64,000 bases of DNA from an uncultured archaeon (GTDB lineage: Archaea; Thermoproteota; EX4484-205; JAAOZP01). This document shows positions 47,757-56,369 of the stretch, piece by piece. The notes beneath the pieces were generated by a model. It saw only the letters and a program-made list of their open reading frames with translations, was not told where the DNA came from and searched no databases. Both the position numbers and the translations under genes were made by a program. The stretch spans positions 1 through 64,000 of the forward strand of contig CALIBN010000015.1 in the NCBI GenBank assembly GCA_938045545.1. The letters run 5' to 3'. How positions within the stretch are numbered: the first letter of the stretch is position 1; the number at the start of each line of letters is the position of its first letter.

Positions 47757-49595
47757 CTAGCCTATAAGATTTATTTTCTTCAGGAGCTCCAAGGATAATT
47801 CTCGCGTTGGGCTTTCCGGCCTTGAGAGGCTTCTGAAGGCTTGTGAAACATAGAGCAGTGTTGCAACCTCTTCGTCGCTTAAAACTCGTATCTTAACGTT
47901 TCCAAGTGACTCCAATGCTTTCTGAAGCTCCGGGCTGACTGGGCACGTGGTCAGCATCACAATCCTGTCGAGCTTCCTGCTCCTGGCGAAGTCTATAAGC
48001 GGCTCAATACTGCTCCTTTTAAGGCCTTCAGAAGGCTTTGGCGCTTTAATCATCACTCCAACCTGGGCGCCTCCGCTCGTGGCGTCCGTGAAAAGCAGGT
48101 CTATCTCCCTCTTCCTGGTTAGGGAGACGCTTATCCTCTTCCTTCCTATGAGGCTCTGCTTTCCGAAAGCTGTTTCAATAAGGCTTGAAACGGCTTTTTC
48201 CATTAGGATCGCTCTCTCCGAGGGTTTCTCAATGTTGTAGAACCTTGTGATTATCTGGTTTTTAACATCGCTGTCAGGCGTAACTGGAGTTGCAAGCCTA
48301 GCCGCTGGCAGACCCATTTTCATAACGGCTTCCATCGCTATCACAGTGTCCACATAGTCGGGTTGAGTAATGCCTCTTTCAAGTCTTTCAGCAAGTATCT
48401 CGATGCAGGTGAAACACTCTGACAGCAGCCTCCTGATCTCCCCACCGGAGTTCGCCCAGAGAAGTTTAACACCGTTCATTGGAAACAGATTTGAATATGC
48501 TCTCTCACCCTTACCCAAGTAGAGGGCCTTCACATACCTGTCGATTATATCTTTAGCCTCCTCCACGCTTATCTTCTCGAGGCTTATCGGGGTTGAGGAA
48601 ACCCTGCTAACTATCGCGGGTGCCACCCTGAACCTCTGCCCCTTCAACTCTTCGAACATCACTGGCGTTAAAAGCAGAAGTATGAACAGCCCGCCTGGGC
48701 CATTGTCAACAATCCTCTTCAAAGTATGGAAGAAAAAGTCAACATTATCCTGCACCAGCGTCTCAACCTCATCTACAACGATTACGAAAGGCGTGTTGCT
48801 AACGAGCTTCGACAGATTCACGAGCGTCGTCAAGAACTTTAAAGCGTTCTCATCAGACTCTCTCAGGAAATCATTCGAATGCTTAGCGCCCCAGCTTCCG
48901 TAGTATGGGCTTGGAAGCCAAAGGATCCATTTCGCAAGGTTAAGATCGGTGAATCTCCTTGTTTTCGAGGGCTCGAACCTTGTTTCAAACATTTTTCCAA
49001 GCTCTTCAAGCTCAAGCCTTACGAGTCCAGTTATTTCCAGCGTTCCCTCTTCAACAAGTTTCCTTACAACTCTGAAATCGTTTGAAATCATGTTGAAAGC
49101 CTCTCGAGCCTTCTCAGCCTTTTTACCCAGTACTGTTGAAATCAGCCCGACGCTAACGATTTTCTGAAACAGCTCGTAGCCCATTTTAGAGATCAGTGCT
49201 TGGTGAAGCCTTAGGGAAAGTTCCATGAGAAACTCTTCGCCTCCCAGCGTTTCCACAACCTTGGAGGTGAAGAAGATTAAGGAGGGCTTATAAACAGAGT
49301 CTTGAATAGTCGGCATATATGAGAAAGGCTGACCAGGTTTCTCTTGGCTTAGAAGGTATTGCAGATGCAAGGCGAGATGCGTCTTCCCGCTTCCAGCATC
49401 CCCTATGAGAATGTCGATTTTAGGTTCCTCAAGCTTGAAAGAATAATCTATCTCCTCCCTAATCCTTTTCAACGCATTTATTCTAGATTCTCCGCCAAGT
49501 ATCCATATTCTGCTTGGGACAGGGGTTAGTGGAAAAGGATTGGCTTCAAGCATTAGGCGGGAATACTTATTTGACGATTGCATAGTGGTAAACAC
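47757..49595 (-). CDS. AAA ATPase with a C-terminal PD-(D/E)XK-like domain
   Basis: The 612-residue protein has Walker A (GDAGSGKT near residue 65) and Walker B (VIVVDEVETL near 275) and a winged-helix-like middle, resembling Orc1/Cdc6-type or other archaeal ATPases. Near residue 510 KREIDLLFTD and GVMIKA suggest a restriction-nuclease-like core with the D...(I)K pattern. It overlaps its upstream partner by 29 bases. Together they could form a nucleic acid-acting machine, perhaps in defence or replication. The nuclease assignment rests on two short motifs and is tentative. Confidence 0.6.
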   Translation of the reverse strand: MFTTMQSSNKYSRLMLEANPFPLTPVPSRIWILGGESRINALKRIREEIDYSFKLEEPKIDILIGDAGSGKTHLALHLQYLLSQEKPGQPFSYMPTIQDSVYKPSLIFFTSKVVETLGGEEFLMELSLRLHQALISKMGYELFQKIVSVGLISTVLGKKAEKAREAFNMISNDFRVVRKLVEEGTLEITGLVRLELEELGKMFETRFEPSKTRRFTDLNLAKWILWLPSPYYGSWGAKHSNDFLRESDENALKFLTTLVNLSKLVSNTPFVIVVDEVETLVQDNVDFFFHTLKRIVDNGPGGLFILLLLTPVMFEELKGQRFRVAPAIVSRVSSTPISLEKISVEEAKDIIDRYVKALYLGKGERAYSNLFPMNGVKLLWANSGGEIRRLLSECFTCIEILAERLERGITQPDYVDTVIAMEAVMKMGLPAARLATPVTPDSDVKNQIITRFYNIEKPSERAILMEKAVSSLIETAFGKQSLIGRKRISVSLTRKREIDLLFTDATSGGAQVGVMIKAPKPSEGLKRSSIEPLIDFARSRKLDRIVMLTTCPVSPELQKALESLGNVKIRVLSDEEVATLLYVSQAFRSLSRPESPTRELSLELLKKINLIG

Positions 49596-50076
49596 CTCTC
49601 GCCGTCTTCAACCCATTATCTGATTCCCCGCTGCCCGCGTGAAGTTGAACGGCGTACGGATCACTACTGTTCAACTCTATTATCCTCCTGTCGAATTCAT
49701 CGCCAGTTATATTTAATTCTTCAGATACTTTAAGCCGTAGGTCGGCTATTCTCACATAGGGAGCTATTGGGCTGGTCTTCACTAGGTTATTATACTTCAA
49801 TCTTAAAGTTTCGAGAAACTTCTCGGGCGATAGCTGTTCAGCCTCCTTAAGCCTAGTATACTTTAAAACAGGAAGGCTCCAAACGTTTTCCATGAAATAG
49901 GCCCTGCCGTATTCAGAAGTCCGATACTTTTTAACAGCCTTAGTTCTCCCTTTAACCGGTTCAAGATAGCCTTCTTTAACCAGTTCTTTAAACTCTTTTT
50001 CAGTAAGCCTACCGGCCTTCTTAACCATTTTTTCCGAAACCCCTTTAGGAGTATCGGCGAAGACAAGCGCAAGCAA
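49567..50076 (-). CDS. Winged-helix protein coupled to the AAA ATPase
   Basis: The 169-residue protein begins with a winged-helix-type region (GVSEKMVKKAGRLTEKEFKELVKEGYLEPV and RTKAVKKYRTSEYGRAYF), then a charged middle and a second helix-turn-helix-like unit (APYVRIADLRLKVSEELNITGDEFDRRIIEL). Its end overlaps the ATPase start by 29 bases. It would bind DNA and may direct or regulate the ATPase. No family name can be given. Confidence 0.6.
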   Translation of the reverse strand: MLALVFADTPKGVSEKMVKKAGRLTEKEFKELVKEGYLEPVKGRTKAVKKYRTSEYGRAYFMENVWSLPVLKYTRLKEAEQLSPEKFLETLRLKYNNLVKTSPIAPYVRIADLRLKVSEELNITGDEFDRRIIELNSSDPYAVQLHAGSGESDNGLKTARGVYHYAIVK

Positions 50077-50285
50077 TTGAAACTCGTTCAGCTGGTATCA
50101 CCTATTAAAAATGGGCCAAGGTGGTTTTTAAAGCTTGCCTGAGGATTGCAGAGACAGGCCGCCATCCTCGGTATGCAACAGGTTTGGATAAAGTTGAATC
50201 ATATAGTCAGATGTTTTCGGTAAGGAAGGAAAACGGTTGAAGATGGGGCGAAGAAAGAAGTATAACATGCTTTTCTCCAGAACCA

Positions 50286-50686
50286 TGTTTAAATGCACAC
50301 AGTGCGGAAAATGCTGCACGAAGACACTAAGCACGAGAGACAGATCATTCTAACGTTGAGAGACACCTCGGAAATCCTAGAGGCCATGGGAATCGGTTTA
50401 AACGAGTTCACGGAGGAAAACAATAGTGAAGCCTATCCATATGTAATAAGGCTTATCGACGGAAGATGCTTCTTCCTCCAGCCGGATGGAAAATGCAGGA
50501 TCTACAGATAAGGCCCCTAGTCTACAGGTTCTACCCTTTCACGTTGTAAAGGATCGGGGAAACAGACGTGTTTCAAGCCGATCCATCCTGCCGCGGGCTT
50601 GGAGAAGGCATGTACTTCGACGAGGAATATTTCGAAAAACTTGTAGAGCAGGCTGAGAAACGTTTAGACATTGCTTCAAACCGCTA
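50286..50686 (+). pseudogene. Decayed YkgJ-type Cys-rich protein
   Basis: ATG 50286 reads FKCTQCGKCCTKTL, the family start. A shift near 50335 leads to QIILTLRDTSEILEAMGIG and CFFLQPDGKCRIYR*. A second shift at 50511 gives RPLVYRFYPFTL*, an in-frame TAA, then VFQADPSCRGLGEGM. At least two frameshifts and one stop break the gene. The intact relative is at 36190-36690. Confidence 0.65.
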
Positions 50687-50902
50687 AATAGAGGTATCCT
50701 CTAAGGCCTACAACTAGGGCATCTCTCCATAGCGTGCCACCTCCCAACTAAGGAAAGAAGTTTTACTCGTCTACTGTCCAATAGTAAATCAGCTGCTATT
50801 GAATACATTATGAAGCAAGTGTGCACTATACGCGTATGGCGAGCCGGTTTGACATATTCCTCAACCCGAGTAGTGAGCATGGAAACCCGATTCTAAAGAA
50901 TG

Positions 50903-51493
50903 TCAAGAGGCAGTGCGAGGTGCACCACAGTTGGGACATCTAGTCTGGTTTTGCGGGAAAACTGTTCCACAATACTTGCATGAAACGGTTAATGGTGCTT
51001 GCTGAACCTGAGGGGGTTGAGAGACTTGTATTTCGGTAGTTTTACTAGTCGCATCTGGGCGACCCTCTACTGCGACAACTCCCTTCAGACTCCAGACTAC
51101 GATTCTATCCATACTTTTCAGAGAAGGCTGTGCTCCTGGAGGGATCAGTATTTTAAACTGGAAGCTTTGAATAAAGCCTTCTGAAATATGCAGAGGCCCT
51201 GCCAACTGTGGCCTAGCTGAAAATATTACTGCAGACTCCCAGACCTGTTGCTCAACCTCTCTTTTAAGAGCCGTGTTGTAAACCCTCTTCGTCTTGCGTA
51301 CTCGCTCAATACATTCCAGCTCGCATCTGACCTCAGTACAGTCAAACTCTTCCTGAGACTCAACCTGTACTGTGCCCTCCACATTTCCACCGAGATAAAA
51401 AAGTTGATCCTTCAGAAACAAGGAGACGTTTACCCTGGGCGGAGTAACCTTCTCCCGAAGTTTTTTAAATAGGCTCATAAATGAGGATTTCAC
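50903..51493 (-). CDS. Arrestin/Spo0M-like protein with a zinc ribbon
   Basis: Residues about 20-160 show the beta-sandwich pattern of arrestin-N/Spo0M proteins (VNVSLFLKDQLFYLGGNVEGTVQV, VRCELECIERVRKTK, SFQFKILIPPGAQPS, IVVWSLKGVVAVEGRPDA), and the C-terminus has a single Cys4 ribbon (CKYCGTVF...CPNCGAPRTAS) much like the ribbons of the SPFH protein. The first five residues may not be used because MSLF begins a more typical start. Function unknown. Confidence 0.7.
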   Translation of the reverse strand: MKSSFMSLFKKLREKVTPPRVNVSLFLKDQLFYLGGNVEGTVQVESQEEFDCTEVRCELECIERVRKTKRVYNTALKREVEQQVWESAVIFSARPQLAGPLHISEGFIQSFQFKILIPPGAQPSLKSMDRIVVWSLKGVVAVEGRPDATSKTTEIQVSQPPQVQQAPLTVSCKYCGTVFPQNQTRCPNCGAPRTAS

Positions 51494-51543
51494 TTTTAGG
51501 AGGATTTAAGTTTTCAGACATGTGGAAATTTAAGATGGCAGGT

Positions 51544-52698
51544 TTACAATGGTATTAACAGGAGGTTTGAAAAAATTATTACAAGCCCCCCGATGAAAAA
51601 AGGCAAGTTTATATTTATAGAACCAGTGCATCCCGCTAAGTAGGGGCCTATAATGTTCCCCAAGGAGCTTATAAAGTTGACTACATTAAAGTCTCTCCCC
51701 CTAGTTTCATCGTTACAGTATTTTTGAACAAGGTAGCTTCTAAGAGGGAGCCATACTGAAGCGCCTGCAGGATCGTGCAGAAGCCATAGGGCTGCGGAAG
51801 TGGTGAAATCACCTGGCACAGTGGCCAGGGATGTGAAAACCCCCTGTATGCATGTGAAAAGGATGAGGGAGGACTTGTGTGAAAACTTTTTCAATCCTGT
51901 TACAATCCTGCTGCTGAACAACATGGGTATTCCCAGGCTAAGCCTGTGAACAGTCATCAGGATTGAAAGCGTTTCCGGTGGCAACGAGAATTTCTTTGAA
52001 AAGAACATGGGTGTGATGAAGGAGTGTGTGGCAGAACCTCCGATCGTCACCACTAGACCGGAGACAGCCATTATCATAAGCCCCCTGTTTAAACCCTTGC
52101 CAACACGCTTTTCCCCGAGGTTTTTAGCGGCACGCCTTGCTGCCGGAACCTCTTGCTCAGGGAAGAAGAACACTATTGCTAAGAAACCTATTAATTGAAG
52201 AAGCCCCGAGAAAACAAGTGGAAGCCGGTAACCATAAGTGCTGATGAACAGTCCGGCGGATGCAAGGCCCAACGCCTGAGAGGTGAATTCGAGCCCTGAA
52301 ACCCTTGAATAAGATGCAATGAAGCCCCTGCGATCCTGTTCATAGACCATGGTTGCGAAAACAGCATTTCGGATTGCGACCGCCGAGTCGAAAAGAATTT
52401 TGACGAGAACCATTACACCCACCGATTCGAATTGAGGTGTGAAGAAGTAGGAGAGCCCAGCAAGCAGCGAAGCAAGCGCCATGAAGACTTTTCTACCATA
52501 CTTGTCCGATTTAGCGCCGAGAAAGATGCTTAGGAAAGCGATGAATATTGCTGAAGCTGTGAACACATATCCAATCTCCATAAGCGAGATAGAAACATGA
52601 TCCATGTAGAGGGGAAAAATGATCTCGTAAAGCCCGAAGGAGAAGCCGAAGAGCCATGTAGATACGACGAGCGCGGGGAGCCCTTTTCCGTTCAGCAT
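51544..52698 (-). CDS. Major facilitator superfamily transporter
   Basis: About twelve hydrophobic segments are spread over this 384-residue protein, with the MFS loop motif GAKSDKYGRKVFMAL between helices 2 and 3. The middle carries a charged cytoplasmic loop (FFFPEQEVPAARRAAKNLGEKRV). The substrate cannot be told. It diverges from the pyruvate kinase-like gene, so the 80-base gap between must hold both promoters. Confidence 0.83.
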   Translation of the reverse strand: MLNGKGLPALVVSTWLFGFSFGLYEIIFPLYMDHVSISLMEIGYVFTASAIFIAFLSIFLGAKSDKYGRKVFMALASLLAGLSYFFTPQFESVGVMVLVKILFDSAVAIRNAVFATMVYEQDRRGFIASYSRVSGLEFTSQALGLASAGLFISTYGYRLPLVFSGLLQLIGFLAIVFFFPEQEVPAARRAAKNLGEKRVGKGLNRGLMIMAVSGLVVTIGGSATHSFITPMFFSKKFSLPPETLSILMTVHRLSLGIPMLFSSRIVTGLKKFSHKSSLILFTCIQGVFTSLATVPGDFTTSAALWLLHDPAGASVWLPLRSYLVQKYCNDETRGRDFNVVNFISSLGNIIGPYLAGCTGSININLPFFIGGLVIIFSNLLLIPL

Positions 52699-52776
52699 GT
52701 GTTACCGGCCGTTAGACAAGAGGCTTATAAGCATTAACATCATTAAAGTTTTTAAGCAACCTTTCAAATAGTAAAC

Positions 52777-53325
52777 ATGGCTAAACGTAGCATAAGTATG
52801 AAATATTTTACTGAACCCGGGCCAGAGAATACTGGTAAAGTGATAAAGGCGGTTGCCGAGAGAATTAGAAAAGGAGGCTTGACGAAGGTTGTTGTTGCAA
52901 GCACCTCGGGTAGGACAGGAGTCAGATTTGCAAGGGCGTTGAAAGGTAAGGCGCAGGTTGTTGCCGTTTCCCATGAGAAGATGGATCAGAAGCTTAAGGG
53001 GAAGATAAGCAGTCTGGGGGGAATCGCTGAGGACGGTACGCATCTGCCGCTTCATGGAAGGGGGATGGATAAGGTTAGGGACACGTTCTACACTCTTGGA
53101 CAAGGATTTAAAGTGGCTTTAGAGGTTATTCTAATTGCTGCTGACAAGGGGCTTGTTAAACCGTATGAGGACGTTATAGGCATAGGCGGAAGCGGCGAAG
53201 GGGCTGACACGGCAGTGGTGGCGAGGGCAACACCAACCAGGGAGATTTTCAGCAGCGATAAGTCTAAGAGGCTTGAAGTGAGAGAAATAATCTGCATGCC
53301 TCTGAAAAAGAAGTGGTGGGATTAA
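52777..53325 (+). CDS. Stand-alone pyruvate kinase C-terminal-like domain protein
   Basis: The 182-residue protein contains KVIKAVAERIRKGGLTKVVVASTSGRTGVRFAR and GKAQVVAVSHEK, the fold of the pyruvate kinase alpha/beta C-terminal domain, but no catalytic barrel. Members of this group are found across archaea and may bind a phosphorylated ligand. A glycine-rich GIGGSGEGADTAVV is also present. A remnant of a second copy's 3' end lies at 55334-55371. Confidence 0.75.
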   Translation: MAKRSISMKYFTEPGPENTGKVIKAVAERIRKGGLTKVVVASTSGRTGVRFARALKGKAQVVAVSHEKMDQKLKGKISSLGGIAEDGTHLPLHGRGMDKVRDTFYTLGQGFKVALEVILIAADKGLVKPYEDVIGIGGSGEGADTAVVARATPTREIFSSDKSKRLEVREIICMPLKKKWWD

Positions 53326-53691
53326 GCGTTACTGGACAGGGCATAAGGCTGGAAAACAAAAACCATCTTTTTTATCAAATATTAGGTAAAATATCATTAT
53401 AAGCTAGGCGAATGCTTAAGAGTAACCTTTGCTTCAGAGTTCACTTTCCCCAGCATGTGGCTTCTCATAATGTAGCGTGCACTTACAGAAGTAAATTTCG
53501 AAGAAGACGTACTGATTTCTAGAGAATTTCGCAACTTTTTGAAAACAGCCACTGAGGCGCGCGAAGAGGAAAGATTTCAAAATTTTAGCAAGAAACCAGT
53601 TATGAAATTTAATAGTTTGTACATGCGAGCAGGCTCGAATCCTAAAGACTTATATCAAAGAAACAATTCCCCTGACCGGTGATAAACAAGT
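53326..53691. other. AT-rich spacer, no supported gene
   Basis: Only short frames are present. A TATA-like TTATATCAA near 53650 may serve the GH32-like gene, whose TTG start is about 40 bases away. Confidence 0.3.
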
Positions 53692-55098
53692 TTGAAACTC
53701 CATTATAGGCCTGCTGACGGGTTCTTCGGCGACGCCATACCTTTCTACTGGAGAGGAGTCTACCACGTTTTTTACTTGAAGACAACCCGGGAAAAAGGAG
53801 ATCGTCTTCTTTGGGCACATATCGCTTCAAACGATTTAATACACTGGAACGAAATGCCGGATGCAATTCTGCCCGGTGAAAAAGATGCGCCTGACAGCGG
53901 AGGATGCTGGACAGGATCCGTTATAGAGAAGGATAATGTTTTTCACATGTTTTATACTGGATGGAACCCGAGCGCACACTTTCCACAAACGATTTGCCAC
54001 GCTGTCAGCAGCGACTTAATACATTGGAAGAAGGATGAACGTAATCCGATTCTTGTGCCTGATGAACGTTGGTATGGAAAAGCCGACTGGAGAGACCCAT
54101 TCGTGTTCTGGAATGCAGAAGAGAAGCGTTACTTCATGCTGATTTGTGCAACTATTAAAGGTGGACCCGCGGCAAAGAGAGGATGCATCGGACTTGCTAA
54201 ATCCCGGGACTTGGAAAAATGGGAATGCCACCCGCCTTTCTACGCGCCGAATTTTTGCGGTCCAATGGAATGCCCTGATTTATTCAAGCTAGACGGGTAC
54301 TGGTATCTGGTTTTCTCGGAGTTCACTGAAAAAATGCAGACGCATTATCGTGTGGCCGATGATTTGAAAGGCCCTTGGCGGGTAGCAAAATCGGAGGTTT
54401 TCAACGGACAGCGCTTTTATGCTGCGAAGACGGCTGGAGACGGAATAAGGAGATTCTTATTCGGCTGGATACCGACGAGAGAGAATGAGAGTGACGAAGG
54501 TAAATGGCAATGGGGTGGACATTTAGCTATTCCCCATGAATTGAAAGTAGAGGTGGACAGGAGTCTTTCCGTACGGTGTCCAGAAGAAGTTGTCAACATG
54601 TTTCAGTTCAAAGACTTAGACATAGGGAAAAGTGTCTCGAGTAATCTTGGGAAATGGGTGTTTCAAGAAAACGGTGTCTATGGAGAACGTGTAGACGGGC
54701 TTGCCTACGCCACCATATCCGGCTTGAAAAACAATTTCGCACTGAAAGGCTATGTTTCCTTCCAGCCGGGTACTCGCTCATTCGGGCTGCTCATCCGAAC
54801 CAGTGTTGATTTCTCCTTTGGCTATATACTTGAGTTTGAACCGGTTAGGAACAGAGTAATATTTGACCGTTTCCCAAGAGCAGGTGATGCGGCGCCACTC
54901 GCCGAGTGTCCAATATATCTCGCACCAGATAAATCGATGCCATTCCTTATATTCGTTGAAAACAGCATCGTAGAAGCGTTTATTGATAAACGTGTTGCAC
55001 TATCTTGTCGAGCCTACGGAGGCCACGGTGAGCCAGCAGGTCTTTTCATAATCGAGGGTGCAGCAAGATATGAGAAAATACAGTTTGCTGAATTTTAG
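53692..55098 (+). CDS. GH32-family-like glycoside hydrolase
   Basis: The 468-residue protein has the five-bladed propeller and C-terminal sandwich of GH32. The GFFGDAIPFYWRGVYHVFY segment carries the nucleophile Asp position, DWRDPFVF is the RDP motif and GPMECPDLF is the EC motif with the acid/base Glu. It should cleave beta-fructosides or related sugars. The start is a TTG without a signal peptide, so an intracellular enzyme is likely. The propeller is intact. The gene stands alone between a pyruvate kinase-like gene and the relic of its paralogue, which suggests insertion by transfer. Confidence 0.8.
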   Translation: MKLHYRPADGFFGDAIPFYWRGVYHVFYLKTTREKGDRLLWAHIASNDLIHWNEMPDAILPGEKDAPDSGGCWTGSVIEKDNVFHMFYTGWNPSAHFPQTICHAVSSDLIHWKKDERNPILVPDERWYGKADWRDPFVFWNAEEKRYFMLICATIKGGPAAKRGCIGLAKSRDLEKWECHPPFYAPNFCGPMECPDLFKLDGYWYLVFSEFTEKMQTHYRVADDLKGPWRVAKSEVFNGQRFYAAKTAGDGIRRFLFGWIPTRENESDEGKWQWGGHLAIPHELKVEVDRSLSVRCPEEVVNMFQFKDLDIGKSVSSNLGKWVFQENGVYGERVDGLAYATISGLKNNFALKGYVSFQPGTRSFGLLIRTSVDFSFGYILEFEPVRNRVIFDRFPRAGDAAPLAECPIYLAPDKSMPFLIFVENSIVEAFIDKRVALSCRAYGGHGEPAGLFIIEGAARYEKIQFAEF

Positions 55099-55590
55099 CA
55101 CACGCTATAGCACGCGCTGGAACATGCAGGATAAACGAATTGTTCGTAAAGCTGTAAGCAACCACTCGCTAGGTGTTGAGCAGGCCAACTTCATGCTCAG
55201 CCTCCCCCTTGTTTTCAATTGTAGCCGTCGAAAATTTTTTGGTCCCTTAATTCTCCATTTTTTGAAAAAGTTGCTTCATGAGCATCCACGAGTTTAATAA
55301 GAGCATTTAGCACGCACGTAGTATGCACTTTAAATAATCTGCATGCCGCTAAAGAAGAAATGGTGAGATTGAACCAATAAAGGAAGTGGCTTAGGGCTTT
55401 TTTCTCTGAACATGTTCCAGATAAGAAAAAGACTGCCGTCTTGTATAAACCCTTGTAAATCAGGTTGCGCGATGGAGCTGACTTAACACGGCGTTAACCC
55501 GCGGGATGAAGCTTTAGGCTAGGGATCAGAAGCCTCATACTTAAATATTAGGAGTTAAAAATCCCGTTCTAGGCTAGGTGGGGTTTAGAG
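55099..55590. other. Spacer containing a paralogue tail relic
   Basis: No complete gene is visible. At 55334-55371 the + strand reads IICMPLKKKW followed by a stop, matching the last residues of the pyruvate kinase-like protein (53287-53325) with changes mostly at third codon positions. The rest is AT-rich. Confidence 0.5.
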
Positions 55591-56265
55591 ATGGTTAGGA
55601 AGCTGCCGGATAGATTTCTTAAGTGGGCTTACTTTGACAGGGTTCGCTTCATCAAGTCAATCCTAAACGCTGAAAAAATGGATAAGGTGATGTTCCTTAT
55701 AGAGTCGACGAGGCATAACCCGGCTCTCTGCACAGCCCGCGTCAAGAATAATAAAATATTTTTGAACGCGAAGATCGTTGGCGCCGGCTTTGTTCCTAGG
55801 CAAAGTTTCCTCGAGGACGCTATTAGAGAGCTGTGGTCTCACGTGGAAACCGGGGGTTCAATTACCAGTGAGGAGTATGCTAAAAATGGGCTTCAAATTT
55901 TGCTGAGACACCTCTATTTTGAGGATGAGAAAGAGGCGAACCATAGAGTCGACTTTACTAAAATAGCATCTCTTGAAATTAGTGTGAGAATAGCGTGGTC
56001 ATCTAAGCACACATGGGAGAATATTCAGAGCTGTAGACAGGCAGTCATGCTTTACTATATGCCTCCTAACACGAGTTTCGAAGTTAGAGGTGAACTCGAC
56101 GTATTGACCGAAGGAAAATATTTCGAATTCGTTAATTTAGCTCATGATGCATTTCACTACACTCCTAGTGAAAAAAGAGCCTTTAAGCCATGTTACATCT
56201 TGAACGTCGAAGAGGTTTACGATAACAGTGCTACGGAGGAGGGTTTCGGCCGCCTTTTAGAATAG
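55591..56265 (+). CDS. Hypothetical protein
   Basis: This 224-residue protein reads without interruption from a clear ATG preceded by the purine-rich GGTGGGG. It has alternating hydrophobic strands (ALCTARVKNNKIFLNAKIVGAGF) and helices, later IASLEISVRIAWSSKHTW and EGKYFEFVNLAHDAFHY. I do not recognise the family; there is no signal peptide or membrane helix. It stands alone, convergent with a C69 peptidase. Confidence 0.5.
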   Translation: MVRKLPDRFLKWAYFDRVRFIKSILNAEKMDKVMFLIESTRHNPALCTARVKNNKIFLNAKIVGAGFVPRQSFLEDAIRELWSHVETGGSITSEEYAKNGLQILLRHLYFEDEKEANHRVDFTKIASLEISVRIAWSSKHTWENIQSCRQAVMLYYMPPNTSFEVRGELDVLTEGKYFEFVNLAHDAFHYTPSEKRAFKPCYILNVEEVYDNSATEEGFGRLLE

Positions 56266-56369
56266 ATGGTATAAAAGCGTTTAAACTGATGCTTCTAAGA
56301 ATCCTCATCGCCTAAAGGAAAACCTATTTCTCTACAACTAGGTAGTGTGGATGCTGGAGGCAACTCACG

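Noticed and set aside
53600-53650. GGCTCGAATCC resembling a tRNA T-loop
   Set aside because: No cloverleaf can be drawn around it.
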